A stretch of DNA of 35,705 nucleotides from Paracoccaceae bacterium (lineage in GTDB: Bacteria; Pseudomonadota; Alphaproteobacteria; Rhodobacterales; Rhodobacteraceae). The notes below the pieces were generated by a model that was not told the origin of the DNA, ran no database searches, and was given only the letters and a program-made list of their open reading frames with translations. A program made the translations under genes and the position numbers. Shown here piece after piece: positions 35,559 to 35,705 of this stretch (positions are counted from its first letter, which is position 1; each line of letters begins with the position of its first letter). The stretch lies in NCBI GenBank assembly GCA_026713305.1, contig JAPOOS010000270.1, positions 1-35,705 on the forward strand. The letters are read 5' to 3'.

Positions 35559-35705
35559 TCATGCGATCGAACTCGCAGCAATCACCGCGGAAGCGGCGAC
35601 AAGACATCCACCCAGTGGCCTCGAAACGTATCGGCCGAGAGCGGGCAACTTCTCCAGAGTGATGAACAACGTCGCCAATCCCATCCAGGCAAGCGACATC
35701 ATTCC
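35559..35705 (-). CDS. DUF2182-like membrane protein, C-terminal end only (truncated by window)
   Basis: Reverse-strand translation GMMSLAWMGLATLFITLEKLPALGRYVSRPLGGCLVAASAVIAASSIA* matches the G(M/V)MxLAWMxxLTxxxLLEKL end typical of DUF2182; stop lies 13 bp before the DUF1326 ATG. Confidence 0.65.
   Translation of the reverse strand, partial: GMMSLAWMGLATLFITLEKLPALGRYVSRPLGGCLVAASAVIAASSIA

Noticed and set aside
1-35705. tRNA/rRNA genes, CRISPR arrays, insertion sequences, retron or phage genes
   Set aside because: No tRNA-like T-arm/acceptor pattern, no regularly spaced repeats, and no transposase, reverse transcriptase or phage structural protein recognised in the ORFs.

Overview
The window is a roughly 60% GC bacterial chromosome segment, probably alphaproteobacterial (inferred from gene content and style, not tested). 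The left part carries housekeeping genes: a UvrD/PcrA helicase, a TerC-family membrane protein and MutL. The centre (about 6.8-23.7 kb) is a catabolic block. It has a three-subunit acetone-carboxylase-type operon (beta-alpha-gamma with ATGA overlaps), a DMT-family permease, and a divergent pair made of a dimethylglycine/sarcosine-dehydrogenase-like FAD-GcvT fusion and a non-pyrrolysine MttB-family methyltransferase. A minus-strand run follows: ABC transporter (binding protein, ATPase, permease), FAD oxidoreductase, CaiB-type CoA-transferase, crotonase and 7Fe-type ferredoxin. To the right are AlaX, a small GC-rich island (TacA/TacT-type DUF1778-GNAT toxin-antitoxin plus a serine-recombinase remnant), an MscS channel, a cysteine synthase-like gene and malate synthase G. 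The window ends in a DMSP-degradation-type cassette (acuI, dmdA) coupled to DUF1326 and the end of a DUF2182 gene. The main leads are: (i) the MttB / FAD-GcvT / acetone-carboxylase / CoA-transferase neighbourhood as a candidate undescribed pathway for a methylated compound; (ii) DUF2182-DUF1326 coupled to a dmdA homologue with a GYS instead of GWS motif; (iii) a structured leader in front of terC; (iv) a large insertion in the UvrD helicase between motifs V and VI. All family calls come from reading motifs and remembered homologues; no searches were run.
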